From Plectonema radiosum NIES-515 (lineage in GTDB: Bacteria > Cyanobacteriota > Cyanobacteriia > Cyanobacteriales > Nostocaceae): a stretch of DNA of 32,184 bases. The notes under the pieces are model-generated. The model saw only the letters and a program-made list of their open reading frames with translations, was not told the origin of the DNA and made no database searches. The stretch is from positions 1-32,184 of the forward strand of contig NZ_JAOWRF010000003.1 of assembly GCF_025753815.1 (NCBI RefSeq), written 5' to 3'. Shown one piece after another: positions 1-7,191 of this stretch; position 1 is the first letter of the stretch; every line of letters begins with the position of its first letter. The position numbers were made by a program, and so were the translations under genes.

Positions 1-2
1 TA

Positions 3-74
3 AAATCCGTACATAACTGGCAAGAACGGTTAAGAGAAATTGTTGATAATCTGATTGAAAATATAGGAGGGTAG
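3..74 (+). CDS. C-terminal fragment of a small TnpB-neighbour protein (cut by window edge)
   Basis: The frame starting at base 3 has 23 codons before TAG and reads KSVHNWQERLREIVDNLI near its end. It matches the C-terminus of the 59-residue protein at 31961-32140 (KAVPDWQKRLREAVDEII): the Trp, RLRE, VD and terminal Ile positions are the same. The DNA after the stop is also similar in both places. This is therefore the 3' end of a second copy of the same gene, whose 5' part lies outside the window. By analogy with the right-hand copy, a tnpB gene on the minus strand may lie just to the left. The function is unknown. Confidence 0.7.
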   Translation, partial: KSVHNWQERLREIVDNLIENIGG

Positions 75-128
75 TTGTCAATAATAGTCTAGACTTGTCT
101 ATGTTATTGCTGGCTTAGGACTAACTCT
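75..128. mobile_element. Conserved flank shared with the right window end (probable IS200/IS605-type element end)
   Basis: The bases after the stop of the small gene (TTGTCAATA ... TTATTG ... CTTAGG ... TAACTCT) align, with small gaps, to 32131-32184 after the full-length copy. Both copies can form an imperfect hairpin with CAATA/TATTG arms. Subterminal hairpins are typical of IS200/IS605 ends, so this may be the left end of an element lying mostly outside the window. The boundary is inferred. Confidence 0.5.
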
Positions 129-257
129 TTAAACTCAGGAATGCTCAATTTGGTTACTAAATTTCTTATCATTAATAGTATCCCGTCCCAATCGACGTTC
201 GCGTAGCATCTGGTGACAGGAGAAGGAAGCAATCTCATCGACTCTGACATACCACAA

Positions 258-350
258 TATACATCTCCAGAAATGAACTATGCGTTGTCTACAACCTTTG
301 TAGAGAGGTGAAATTTCACGTCACAATAATTGTTTTTCACCAGATGTCTA
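258..350. mobile_element. MITE-like element, TAGACATCTGG family (copy 1)
   Basis: About 93 bp bounded by imperfect inverted repeats: TATACATCTCCAGAAA on the left and, read from the right end inwards, TAGACATCTGGTGAAAA. It contains the family's ATGCGTTG and ACCTTTGTAGAG blocks. Here the core palindrome is GGTGAAATTTCACG rather than the usual GTAGAGACG form. Related copies lie at 1997, 6604, 16266 and 23130. No transposase is encoded. Confidence 0.6.
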
Positions 351-356
351 ATAGTC

Positions 357-387
357 AAAAGCCAGGGATTATTATCCCTGGCTTTTT
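357..387. terminator. Bidirectional intrinsic terminator
   Basis: A perfect 9-bp stem, GCCAGGGAT (361-369) with ATCCCTGGC (374-382), has a 4-base loop. It is preceded by AAAA and followed by TTTTT, so it would work in both directions. On the minus strand it lies about 25 bases after the stop of the gene at 413-739. Confidence 0.85.
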
Positions 388-412
388 GATTAATTAGCAT
401 TATTGGGATTTA

Positions 413-739
413 TTACCAAATCCGGTTTCCGTTTTCGTCAACTCTTGCTTGACGAATTACATCAGAAATTTCTTCTGCATCTTTAACGTGGTGAAGTGCC
501 TTTTTTTCACCATCTGGTTCATCCACTACAAAGTAAGTTGGTACTGTGATATGTTCACCTGTGATGTCTGGTGAATCTACAGCAATTTGTTTAGCCTTTT
601 CTTCAACTGATTGAGGCTGATCGGAGATTATATCTCCGGGATTGACTGTAGCGTTCTTTTCTTTAGGTGTCGGTTCTTCTCTGGATTCTATAGTTGGGCT
701 TACTGGTTGCTTAATTTCATTTTCTGATTGATTAGCCAT
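413..739 (-). CDS. Small acidic hypothetical protein, 108 residues
   Basis: I do not recognise a named family. The N-terminal half (residues 1-60) is rich in Pro, Glu, Ser and Thr and looks disordered. The C-terminal half is more ordered, with VPTYFVVDEPDGEKK, HHVKDAEEISDVI and the ending DENGNRIW. There is no signal peptide, membrane segment or cysteine, so it is probably a soluble cytoplasmic protein. I chose the start at 739 (MANQSENE). An in-frame ATG eight codons upstream, at 763, would add MNSGKLKI and cannot be excluded, because neither start has a strong Shine-Dalgarno. It lies downstream of, and on the same strand as, the DAHP synthase gene with a 175-base gap, and is followed by a strong terminator. 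That it is a real gene is likely; its role is unknown. Confidence 0.7.
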   Translation of the reverse strand: MANQSENEIKQPVSPTIESREEPTPKEKNATVNPGDIISDQPQSVEEKAKQIAVDSPDITGEHITVPTYFVVDEPDGEKKALHHVKDAEEISDVIRQARVDENGNRIW

Positions 740-914
740 AATCTTTAATTTTCCAGAATTCATCTACTAACATCACTTTATAGAATCAAAGCTCTGAAGA
801 GTTCCTTCTCAAGAAAGACTTTGAGCATACGACTAAATGAGGAATTTATTAGACATTGCGTTATCCAGAACCCCAAAATACTTAGCAGTACGCATGTTTT
901 AGTTTTTGCTAATT

Positions 915-1973
915 TTATGCTAAAGCGATCGCCTGTTCCTGCCAACGTCCAACTGCTTTACCAATTACTGCTAGTTCTTGCATCAAACGGTCGAAACGCT
1001 CTGGTGTGAGAGATTGGGGACCATCAGATAAAGCCTTGGGGGGGTTGGGATGAACCTCTATCATCAGAGAATCACATCCGGATGCGATCGCACCCATTGA
1101 CATTGAAGGCACAAACTCAGACCAACCTGTGCCGTGACTGGGATCAATCATAATCGGTAAATGTGTGACTTTTCGCAACACTGGCACCACCGACAAATCT
1201 AAAGTATTGCGAGTAAATTGCCGATCAAAGGTGCGAATACCCCGCTCGCACAAAATCACATTGGCATTTCCTGCCGCAAGAATATATTCGGCAGCCATCA
1301 ACCAATCTTCAATTGTCGCTGCCATTCCCCGCTTCAAAAGCACCGGTTTTGGTTGCGCTCCCACTTTTTTCAGCAGCGAGAAATTCTGCATATTTCTCGC
1401 ACCAACTTGAATCACGTCAGCAACTTCGACGATTTTATCTAACTCAGTAGAATCCATTACTTCCGTAATAATACCAAGTCCGCTGACTTCTCGCGCTTGC
1501 GCTAACAATTCCAAAGCACTTTCGCCGTGTCCTTGAAAAGCATAAGGCGAAGTCCGGGGTTTGTATGCTCCACCCCGCAAAAATTGCGCTCCAGCCGCTT
1601 TTACACGCTGTGCCGTCTCCACAATCATTTCTTCATTTTCTACCGAGCAGGGACCCGCGACAACGACAACGGGGTGGTGTTCACCAAATACAACTTTTCC
1701 ATTAGGTGTATCCACCACTACCTCAGAAGCTTCTCCGTGGCGGAATTGGCGGCTAGCGCGTTTGTAAGGCAATTCTACCCGCAACACTTGCTCAATCCAA
1801 GGGCTGACTTCTTGAATTTGTAGTGGGTCTAAATTAGCGGTTTCACCTACTAAGCCGATTACTACTTTGTGTTTACCAACAATTTTTTCGGGTGTTAGTC
1901 CCCAGCTAGTTAGTTCCTCGTCAATGCGGTTAATTTCTTCCGTTGGGGAACCAATTTTCATGACTACAATCAT
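915..1973 (-). CDS. aroF: 3-deoxy-7-phosphoheptulonate (DAHP) synthase, AroF/type I-beta
   Basis: Catalyses the first step of the shikimate pathway: phosphoenolpyruvate plus erythrose-4-phosphate gives DAHP, in the cytoplasm. Residues 1-70 form the ferredoxin-like N-terminal domain of the Thermotoga-type enzyme (MIVVMKIGSP...). The TIM-barrel follows from about residue 100. Visible motifs are VVAGPCSVE (104-112, with the metal-ligand Cys109), FLRGGAYKPRTSPYAFQG (about 131-148) and, near the C-terminus, MIDPSHGTG with a metal-ligand His. At 352 residues it has the full length for this form. The start at 1973 fits the family N-terminus exactly. The minus-strand stop codon region overlaps a HIP1 site at 924-931. 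A second, unrelated-subtype DAHP synthase is encoded at 18827-19873. The symbol aroF follows common annotation of this subtype. Confidence 0.95.
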   Translation of the reverse strand: MIVVMKIGSPTEEINRIDEELTSWGLTPEKIVGKHKVVIGLVGETANLDPLQIQEVSPWIEQVLRVELPYKRASRQFRHGEASEVVVDTPNGKVVFGEHHPVVVVAGPCSVENEEMIVETAQRVKAAGAQFLRGGAYKPRTSPYAFQGHGESALELLAQAREVSGLGIITEVMDSTELDKIVEVADVIQVGARNMQNFSLLKKVGAQPKPVLLKRGMAATIEDWLMAAEYILAAGNANVILCERGIRTFDRQFTRNTLDLSVVPVLRKVTHLPIMIDPSHGTGWSEFVPSMSMGAIASGCDSLMIEVHPNPPKALSDGPQSLTPERFDRLMQELAVIGKAVGRWQEQAIALA

Positions 1974-1996
1974 GTTAAATTTCCTTTATGGCTAAT

Positions 1997-2090
1997 TAGA
2001 TACCTGGTATAAAAAACGTAGAGACGTAGCATTGCTACGTCTCTACAAAGGTTTCGGGCAACGCATAATTAATTTTTACCAGATGTCTAT
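1997..2090. mobile_element. MITE-like element, TAGACATCTGG family (copy 2), upstream of aroF
   Basis: About 94 bp with imperfect terminal inverted repeats: TAGATACCTGGTATAAAA on the left and TAGACATCTGGTAAAAAT read from the right. The core palindrome is at 2018-2046 (GTAGAGACG TAGCATTGCTA CGTCTCTAC, 29 bp, nearly perfect). It sits 24 bases upstream of the aroF start codon, so it lies in that gene's leader or promoter region. Confidence 0.7.
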
Positions 2091-2196
2091 TGTTATTATC
2101 TATATTGACTTAACAAAATATATTAAAAAATATAACGCTCAGATTGTTTTGCTACTGTATTTTGGGTTTCAAAAAAAATATAAATTTTTAATTAGC

Positions 2197-2241
2197 AATG
2201 TTGAAGTTATAAAAATTATCTAAAATTTTAACTTCAACATT
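2197..2241 (-). terminator. Long AT-rich hairpin after the PAM68-family gene (possible terminator)
   Basis: AATGTTGAAGTTA (2197-2209) pairs with TAACTTCAACATT (2229-2241), a 13-bp perfect stem around an AT-rich loop. On the minus strand it follows the rpsO/PAM68 pair by about 50 bases. There is no immediate T-run, so termination is only a possibility. Otherwise 2091-2292 is AT-rich DNA with no recognisable gene. Confidence 0.45.
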
Positions 2242-2292
2242 CACTTTAAAATTTACTCAACAGTACAAAATCTAACACCTGAGCGCTGATAA

Positions 2293-2757
2293 TTATACGT
2301 TTTTTTGACGAGTTTCCCGCCAAACTTCGACCATTCGTGCCCAATTGGTGCTGAACTCACTTAAGCCCACCAAACCCCCAACTCTCTCTTCGTCCCAAGA
2401 GGCAGATAGAACGCCATAAGTTATTCCTATGACTCCTAAACCAAATAATCCCATGTTGACTAGTAACACGGCGATCGCAGGTAGCTTAATTTGGGCGTAC
2501 ACAGCTAGCAGATAGCTGGCAACTAAGATGGCAATACCGAAAAATGTTGGCACACCACAGAAGCCAGCTACCCGTCTGATCATGCGCTGACTGACAACCT
2601 TGGGGATTGCCATTTCTTCTTTGGTGTAAGTTCGCTTTTGAGCAACCTGTTTCTCAGCTTCTTGCTTAATAATCGGCTTATTTTGAGATTTAGGCGATTT
2701 TTGGCGTTTTTTCGGTTCAAAGGGCAATTTACTGCGTTCGGATTCTTCAGCAGACAT
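2293..2757 (-). CDS. PAM68 family protein (DUF3464), photosystem II assembly
   Basis: 154 residues. Residues 1-60 are very basic and hydrophilic (KKRQKSPKSQNK). Two transmembrane helices follow at about 67-88 (GVPTFFGIAILVASYLLAVYA) and 94-116 (LPAIAVLLVNMGLFGLGV), then a short tail with EERVGGLVG and FSTNWARM. This plan matches the PAM68/Sll0933 family, thylakoid proteins known to help early photosystem II assembly and D1/CP47 handling. The gene starts 12 bases after the rpsO stop, so the two are almost certainly cotranscribed. Pairing of rpsO with this family is common in cyanobacteria. The start at 2757 is the only good ATG. Family assignment is confident; the precise role is taken from homologues. 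Confidence 0.88.
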   Translation of the reverse strand: MSAEESERSKLPFEPKKRQKSPKSQNKPIIKQEAEKQVAQKRTYTKEEMAIPKVVSQRMIRRVAGFCGVPTFFGIAILVASYLLAVYAQIKLPAIAVLLVNMGLFGLGVIGITYGVLSASWDEERVGGLVGLSEFSTNWARMVEVWRETRQKNV

Positions 2758-2769
2758 AAGCGTTAGTCC

Positions 2770-3039
2770 TTATCCACGAATACCGAGGCGACCAATTAAA
2801 GCTTGATACTTTTCGCGGCTGTCTTCTAGAATGTAAGCTAGAAGGCGCTTGCGCTGACCGATGAGCTTTAACAATCCCCTGCGAGAAGAATGGTCTTTCT
2901 TGTTTGCTTGGAGATGCAAGCTGAGACGGTTGATCCGCTCGGTGAGCATGGCAACTTGGACATCGGCGGAGCCTGTATCGGTTTCGTGAACTTGATAATT
3001 GACGATGATCTCTTGTTTGCGCTCTTGGGTTAAAGCCAT
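2770..3039 (-). CDS. rpsO: 30S ribosomal protein S15
   Basis: 89 residues, the standard length. The sequence is typical throughout: [16 protein letters not shown] at the start, then [19 protein letters not shown], the [19 protein letters not shown] block that contacts 16S rRNA, and [20 protein letters not shown]. It binds the central domain of 16S rRNA early in small-subunit assembly. It is the first gene of a two-gene unit with the PAM68-family gene. In many bacteria S15 represses its own mRNA through a leader structure; no such structure is obvious in the AT-rich DNA upstream of 3039. Confidence 0.97.
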   Translation of the reverse strand: MALTQERKQEIIVNYQVHETDTGSADVQVAMLTERINRLSLHLQANKKDHSSRRGLLKLIGQRKRLLAYILEDSREKYQALIGRLGIRG

Positions 3040-3315
3040 GATGGATTCTATTTATATGTGCAGCAGTTTCCCATAATATCACAGCCCTCACGTTGTATGT
3101 GGAATCACCTTTACTGCTACGCCTTGAGGTAGATACGCATAAATAAATTAAAGATAGTATTGTATTATTTGGCGTTTTAACACTAAAGCCCTAACTACAA
3201 GCCAGAAAGCATCTTTTGTTTAATAATATGTACGTTTAGCAACAGTTTAATAACTGATCAAAAAGGTGGAAGAATGATATAAAGTTAACAAAAAAACACC
3301 TTAATAAATAGCTAC

Positions 3316-4737
3316 ATGAAACCACTTAAGGGCACGCGAAAGCGGGGATTTGTGCTGAGTACTATTGGTTTGAAGCGCTTACAGGGCAAGATTTTGGCTG
3401 TGGAAATAGCAGAGAACAACGGCATCCGCTTTACTCTCGACGATCTGGGCGATCGCATGAATATTTCTAGCAAAACACTCTCGCGATTGTGGTCTTTGAA
3501 TGTAGGTGTAGATCAAAAAACCCTAAGATTGTGCTTTAGCAGTTTTAACTTGGAATTACGCAATGAAGATTATGCAATACTAAGTGAAGCAAACGAGACT
3601 GAAACTTCTGATGCGCTCTCGTTGAGTTTAGACGTAAAAGAAGTAAATGCGCCTCAGCATTTATCCGTAAACTCTCACCGTGACCAACTTGAAAATATCT
3701 GGTCATACCCGGATGGACCGGTACCTTTGGATTCTCCCTTCTATATCGAACGTCCCCCCATTGAAGAACTGGTTTATCGGGAAATAACTCAACCTGGCTG
3801 TGTGATTCGGATTCGCGGACCAAGAGAGATGGGTAAGAGTTCTCTCGTGCAGAGGCTGTTAGCATTTGCAGAAGCACAAGGATATCGCACGGTAAACCTC
3901 AATTGCAACCAAATCGATTCTGACTGTCTGACTGACTTAAACAAGCTGTTGCGTTGTATTTGCTTTTCAATTGCAACAGAATTAGGCATTGACCCCAACC
4001 TAAATGACATCTGGGATGAGGAAGTTGGTTGTAAGTTGAATTGTAGCTTTTACTTGCAGAACTATTTGCTCAAGCAGATTCAAAGTCCAGTGGTTTTGGT
4101 GTTAAACGAAGTTGACCGCTTTTTTGAATATCCTCACATTGCTAGTGACTTCTTTGCCTTGTTGCGTTCGTGGTGCGAGTCAGCACGACAAAATCTTAAT
4201 TGGCAGAAGCTCAAGCTAGTGGTGGTTTACTCTACAGAAGATTATGCCACCCTGGATATCAACCGATCGCCGTTTAATATCGGACTACCTATCCGTCTAA
4301 GCGAATTTACTCAGCAACAGGTAGAAGATTTAGCCCAACGGCACGGGCTAGACTGGAATAGTGGCAAAGAATCCGCTCAACTGATGTCACTTGTCGGGGG
4401 TCATCCAGCGCTGATTCGGATTGCTCTGTATTATATTTGCTCTCAGGTAATTACTTTAGAAGATTTAATGCAGGAGGTAGTTGACAACGGTGGTATCTAC
4501 CGCTATCATTTATGGCGACAGTGGGCAAAACTGCAAGAAAAACCCAGTCTGGCAAAGATATATGAGAAAGTTGTGACGACTGAGGAAAGTATTTCTCTTA
4601 ATCCTATAGAGGCTTATAAGCTCGACAGTATGGGATTGATTTGCTTTGAGGGCGATCGCATTCTACCGCGTTGCGAACTCTACCGCGCTTATTTTGCAAA
4701 ACAAAAGCGCGACAATTGTCTAATAATCGACGTTTAA
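3316..4737 (+). CDS. AAA-like (AAA_35) ATPase with N-terminal helix-turn-helix-like domain
   Basis: 473 residues. Residues 7-90 (KRGFVLSTIGLKRLQ ... LDDLGDRMNISSKTLSRLW ... LCFSSFNLEL) match the small helical N-terminal domain found on many cyanobacterial STAND-like proteins and vWA-MoxR-associated proteins. Residues 130-460 are an AAA_35-type P-loop domain, with Walker A GPREMGKSS (168-176) and Walker B VVLVLNEVDRFF (259-270). In Walker B the usual Asp before Glu is Asn264. The sensor-like stretch VVYSTEDYATLDINRSPFN is present. There is no WD40, TPR or protease domain, so the protein is a sensor/ATPase without a visible effector. Cytoplasmic. Decayed 3' ends of related genes lie at 6544 and 7192. 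The biological role is unknown; such proteins are suspected in signalling or defence. Confidence 0.85.
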   Translation: MKPLKGTRKRGFVLSTIGLKRLQGKILAVEIAENNGIRFTLDDLGDRMNISSKTLSRLWSLNVGVDQKTLRLCFSSFNLELRNEDYAILSEANETETSDALSLSLDVKEVNAPQHLSVNSHRDQLENIWSYPDGPVPLDSPFYIERPPIEELVYREITQPGCVIRIRGPREMGKSSLVQRLLAFAEAQGYRTVNLNCNQIDSDCLTDLNKLLRCICFSIATELGIDPNLNDIWDEEVGCKLNCSFYLQNYLLKQIQSPVVLVLNEVDRFFEYPHIASDFFALLRSWCESARQNLNWQKLKLVVVYSTEDYATLDINRSPFNIGLPIRLSEFTQQQVEDLAQRHGLDWNSGKESAQLMSLVGGHPALIRIALYYICSQVITLEDLMQEVVDNGGIYRYHLWRQWAKLQEKPSLAKIYEKVVTTEESISLNPIEAYKLDSMGLICFEGDRILPRCELYRAYFAKQKRDNCLIIDV

Positions 4738-5041
4738 AACCACTCTTAATTAAGAGAATAATCGGCTTACAAGAGTTCAGTCATCCCATTAAAGTTTTTA
4801 CCAAATTATCTGTGCTGTCAAAAAATCACCCTAGAAGACTTGCGACAAAAAGCGACCTCAACCAATACACTTGGTGATAAGATTTTATCCTTCCTAGCCC
4901 TCCTTAAAAACGAGGGAATTAAGCCCCCTTTTTAATTCTGTTGCGGGAATCTTCTGCAACCCGACATCACTAACAAAAACCGTATTGCGATCTAAACAAA
5001 TTAAAGGTCGGGGTTTTCCCAACCTGCTTTATAGGGGTTAC
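4738..5041. other. Intergenic region between convergent genes
   Basis: No gene is supported. There is a short stem CCCTC/GAGGG around 4898-4915 followed by a pyrimidine-rich CCCCCTTTTT stretch at about 4923-4932, which could end transcription of the ATPase gene. On the minus strand, 4930-5010 holds about 29 open codons (…LDRNTVFVSDVGLQKIP…) without a start; this may be a decayed coding remnant but I cannot assign it. Confidence 0.4.
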
Positions 5042-6520
5042 CTATTTGTATATCAATCGTCCTTCGATATAGCTGTTAAGAAGTTGATTAGAGGTAAAGT
5101 ATTCTTCAAGCACATTCTGAACAGATGTTGCGACTACCTTCGGTTGAGCTAATTTTGTCAAATCTTCAGTTATTATGCCTAAACTTTTGACTGAATTTTT
5201 GTAATGATATTCCTGAAGACAGATAGTGTATTCATTATGTGCTTCTACAGGTTTTCCATTAATGGTCAAAGATTCAAGCTTTCTTTCAGCATCATTGTAA
5301 ACTGCCTGAATACCTTTGCTTATCTGAAAACACTGACTATTATCCGGGTTTCTGTTTTCTGCTCTCATAATATGTGAGAATATCTTGGTGAGCTGTTCAC
5401 CAGTAACTCTTACCCGATAAACGGGTCCGTCATAAGGGTAAATTTTTTTCAGGTCACTTAATGTAACTAGAGGACCCAATTCTGTTCCACGTATTGAACT
5501 ACTTCCCAGAAAAACTACATCAGACATAACTGATTGAGCCAAAATATCAGTCATTAAGTTACCCAATTCAGTTTCTATTTCACGCCAAGGATGTGTTAAT
5601 TTACGTGTTAATCGACAAATCAGCCGATTATACTTGCGATCTACCTCTTCCTTGAAAGTATTAATAAACTTTTCGAGTTCAACATCTGGCTGTGCAAGAT
5701 TATTATCCACAGGGATGAGTTGCCACTTCCATTCCACAATGCTGTTAGTATCGTCATCCACTGTAATATCGAAACGTCCAATTTGGTCTGTACCAACCCC
5801 TGCTTGTGTAATTAGAATGTTGTTGACTTGGGCTGGTTGTTCTAAAATAGTATGGGAGTGTCCGCCAATTATCATATCCACACCCCAGATCGGGTCTAGC
5901 ATTGCAGCTAGTTTTTTATCCTCTTCAAAACCGATGTGCGTCATGAGAATTGTCAGGTCAATGTCATCATTTTTGTAGGTGTCGCAAATCTTCCCTACTT
6001 CGGCTGCGGCATCTTCAAGACTGACAAATGTGCCAATACTTTTGTCAAGCTTTAATGAGTTAAGAATTTCTTCAGTCACAATACCAATAAACATGATATC
6101 AAATCCATCTACATTCAGGATAATGTAGGGATTCATCAATCGTTTATTGTACTTTTTAATATACAAGTTGGCATTGACGATGGGAAAAGTTGCCATTTTT
6201 TCCAATAAAAGTAAGTGAGGAAACCCATAATCTAATTCGTGGTTCCCCAGAGTCACTACGTCAGGAGCCAGGTAATTCATGATTTCTATGGTTGAAATAC
6301 CTTTGTATTCCGTATCAATCATAGACCCCTGAACCATATCACCAGAAATGACAAAAAGCGTGTTTTTCTCTTCCGAGCGCACCTTATTTAAATATCCTGA
6401 AAGAAGCGAAAGTCCACCAATAAGATGACCCTCGGCACCCTTACTTTCTGCCAGAAAGTCTCCATGCATATCATTGGAATGTAAAATCGTAATTTTTTTA
6501 AACCGCTCAGTCGTCATCAT
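5042..6520 (-). CDS. 5'-nucleotidase/metallophosphatase family protein (cytoplasmic form)
   Basis: 492 residues. The N-terminal calcineurin-like metallophosphatase domain (about 8-270) has ITILHSNDMHGDF (Asp17, His19), ISGDMVQGS (Asp61), LGNHELDYG (Asn93, His94), a MTHIGFEED His and the GGHSHT motif, giving the full two-metal ligand set. The C-terminal 5'-nucleotidase domain (about 300-480) has NLMTDIL, DVVFLGSSSIRG and YDGPVYRVRVTGEQL. The family hydrolyses nucleoside monophosphates, UDP-sugars or cyclic nucleotides. Unlike most members it has no signal peptide, so it is predicted to be intracellular. The sequence resembles Firmicutes-type members in my judgement, and together with the low-GC codon use and flanking AAA-gene debris this suggests acquisition by transfer. 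The substrate cannot be told from sequence. Confidence 0.88.
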   Translation of the reverse strand: MMTTERFKKITILHSNDMHGDFLAESKGAEGHLIGGLSLLSGYLNKVRSEEKNTLFVISGDMVQGSMIDTEYKGISTIEIMNYLAPDVVTLGNHELDYGFPHLLLLEKMATFPIVNANLYIKKYNKRLMNPYIILNVDGFDIMFIGIVTEEILNSLKLDKSIGTFVSLEDAAAEVGKICDTYKNDDIDLTILMTHIGFEEDKKLAAMLDPIWGVDMIIGGHSHTILEQPAQVNNILITQAGVGTDQIGRFDITVDDDTNSIVEWKWQLIPVDNNLAQPDVELEKFINTFKEEVDRKYNRLICRLTRKLTHPWREIETELGNLMTDILAQSVMSDVVFLGSSSIRGTELGPLVTLSDLKKIYPYDGPVYRVRVTGEQLTKIFSHIMRAENRNPDNSQCFQISKGIQAVYNDAERKLESLTINGKPVEAHNEYTICLQEYHYKNSVKSLGIITEDLTKLAQPKVVATSVQNVLEEYFTSNQLLNSYIEGRLIYK

Positions 6521-6543
6521 CGTGTTTTAGCTCGAATAATTAA

Positions 6544-6595
6544 CAGCGATCGCATTCTACCGCGCTCCTGTTTGCAAAACAACTATCGACTATTG
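6544..6595 (+). pseudogene. Decayed 3'-end fragment of an AAA-like ATPase gene
   Basis: GCGATCGCATTCTACCGCG at 6545-6563 is identical over 19 bases to 4652-4670 in the AAA-like gene. What follows (TTTGCAAAACAA, CGAC, ATTGT, TAA) tracks the end of that gene with about 17 bases deleted between two CTACCGCG repeats. The fragment therefore looks like a second, degraded copy of that gene's terminal codons, lying on the far side of the metallophosphatase gene. Confidence 0.6.
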
Positions 6596-6603
6596 TTTAA
6601 CAA

Positions 6604-6698
6604 TAAATCATCTGTTGTCCTAGATGTAGAGACGCGATAAATCGTCGTCTCTACAAGGGTTCGGGTAAGCCATAATTAATTTCCACACCTATGTCTCA
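6604..6698. mobile_element. MITE-like element, TAGACATCTGG family (copy 3, degenerate ends)
   Basis: Contains the family blocks in order: the core palindrome at 6626-6654 (GTAGAGACG CGATAAATCG TCGTCTCTAC, imperfect), AGGGTTCGGGTAAGCC and ATAATTAATTTCCA. The end TGAGACATAGGTGTGG (read inward from 6698) matches the family terminus; the left end is weak. The right end overlaps a separate 9-bp hairpin, TTCCACACC/GGTGTGGAA, at 6681-6708. Confidence 0.5.
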
Positions 6699-6728
6699 TG
6701 GTGTGGAAGTGGAAGATTCCTGAGATTT

Positions 6729-7005
6729 TTAGTATAAGCAAGGCGCCTTTGGACTGACTGCCCAAGGATGATTGCAGACGCTGAGACTCTCGTCAAAAAT
6801 GGTGCCTTCACCACAATCAAAGTCGGAAAATTGTGAAATTCTCTTTTGTCTGGGAATAATCAACGCAACGGTAGAATTTGGAGCAGTCTGTTGGATTACC
6901 GAAAAATCCCTCTTGGGTACAGGTGATTTTTTGGGCGATCGCAGGACTTATGGCAACCCACATTGCGAGAATCACTGCTAAACAACATCCTAGTAGTTTT
7001 TTCAT
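6729..7005 (-). pseudogene. Secreted chitin-binding (peritrophin-A/CBM14) protein, frameshifted
   Basis: The intact part starts at 7005 with a clear signal peptide (MKKLLGCCLAVILAMWVAIS, cleavage after AIA) and then a peritrophin-A domain, TCTQEGFFGNPTDCSKFYRC. The frame stops at 6817. Dropping one base near 6822 restores a frame that continues FDCGEGTIFDESLSVC, then NHPWAVSPKAPCLY and TAA at 6729. The rejoined protein is about 91 residues. Its six cysteines are spaced C-x11-C-x5-C-x16-C-x12-C-x11-C, which fits the three-disulfide CBM14 pattern very well. The gene is thus probably broken by a 1-base insertion, unless this is a sequencing error. The intact protein would be a small exported chitin- or glycan-binding module. 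Such modules are best known from animals, with scattered bacterial examples. Confidence 0.8.
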
Positions 7006-7109
7006 AGGGACTTTCTCCTTTGGGGATGAAAATGTTTTTTACCTCTTTTAAAAAGCTTTCATTTTAGTTATCAAAATGCAAGGACAGATAGGACATTTAA
7101 GAACCATTT

Positions 7110-7140
7110 TAGGTTGGGTTAAGCAGAGCGCAACCCAACA
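7110..7140. repeat. Short dispersed inverted repeat (GGTTGGGTT ... AACCCAAC)
   Basis: TTAGGTTGGGTT and AACCCAACA form an imperfect hairpin with a spacer of about 10 bases. The sequence type (AGGTTGGGTT…AACCCAACA) is common in cyanobacterial intergenic DNA. It is the only recognisable element in 7020-7190. Confidence 0.6.
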
Positions 7141-7191
7141 AAACCAAGGTAGATATTAGGTTTGGTTCCTCAACTCAAGTAAGCTGTTTTT

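Noticed and set aside
89-100. GTCTAGACTTGT shared between base 89 and the minus strand near 30760
   Set aside because: Twelve bases around an 8-bp palindrome; it may relate to element ends but is too short to claim.
821-1009. Plus-strand open frame of 62 codons at the aroF 3' end
   Set aside because: It overlaps aroF in antisense and shows no domain or ribosome-binding site.
2747-3091. 114-codon minus-strand frame over rpsO
   Set aside because: It is an out-of-frame shadow of rpsO, which is certain from its sequence.
4671-4877. Plus-strand open frame of 68 codons overlapping the end of the ATPase gene
   Set aside because: It starts inside the ATPase gene in another frame, has an unusual Arg/Lys/Leu mix and no recognisable fold.
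6772-6981. 69-codon plus-strand open frame opposite the chitin-binding gene
   Set aside because: The opposite strand has a signal peptide and a full CBM14 cysteine pattern; this frame has neither.
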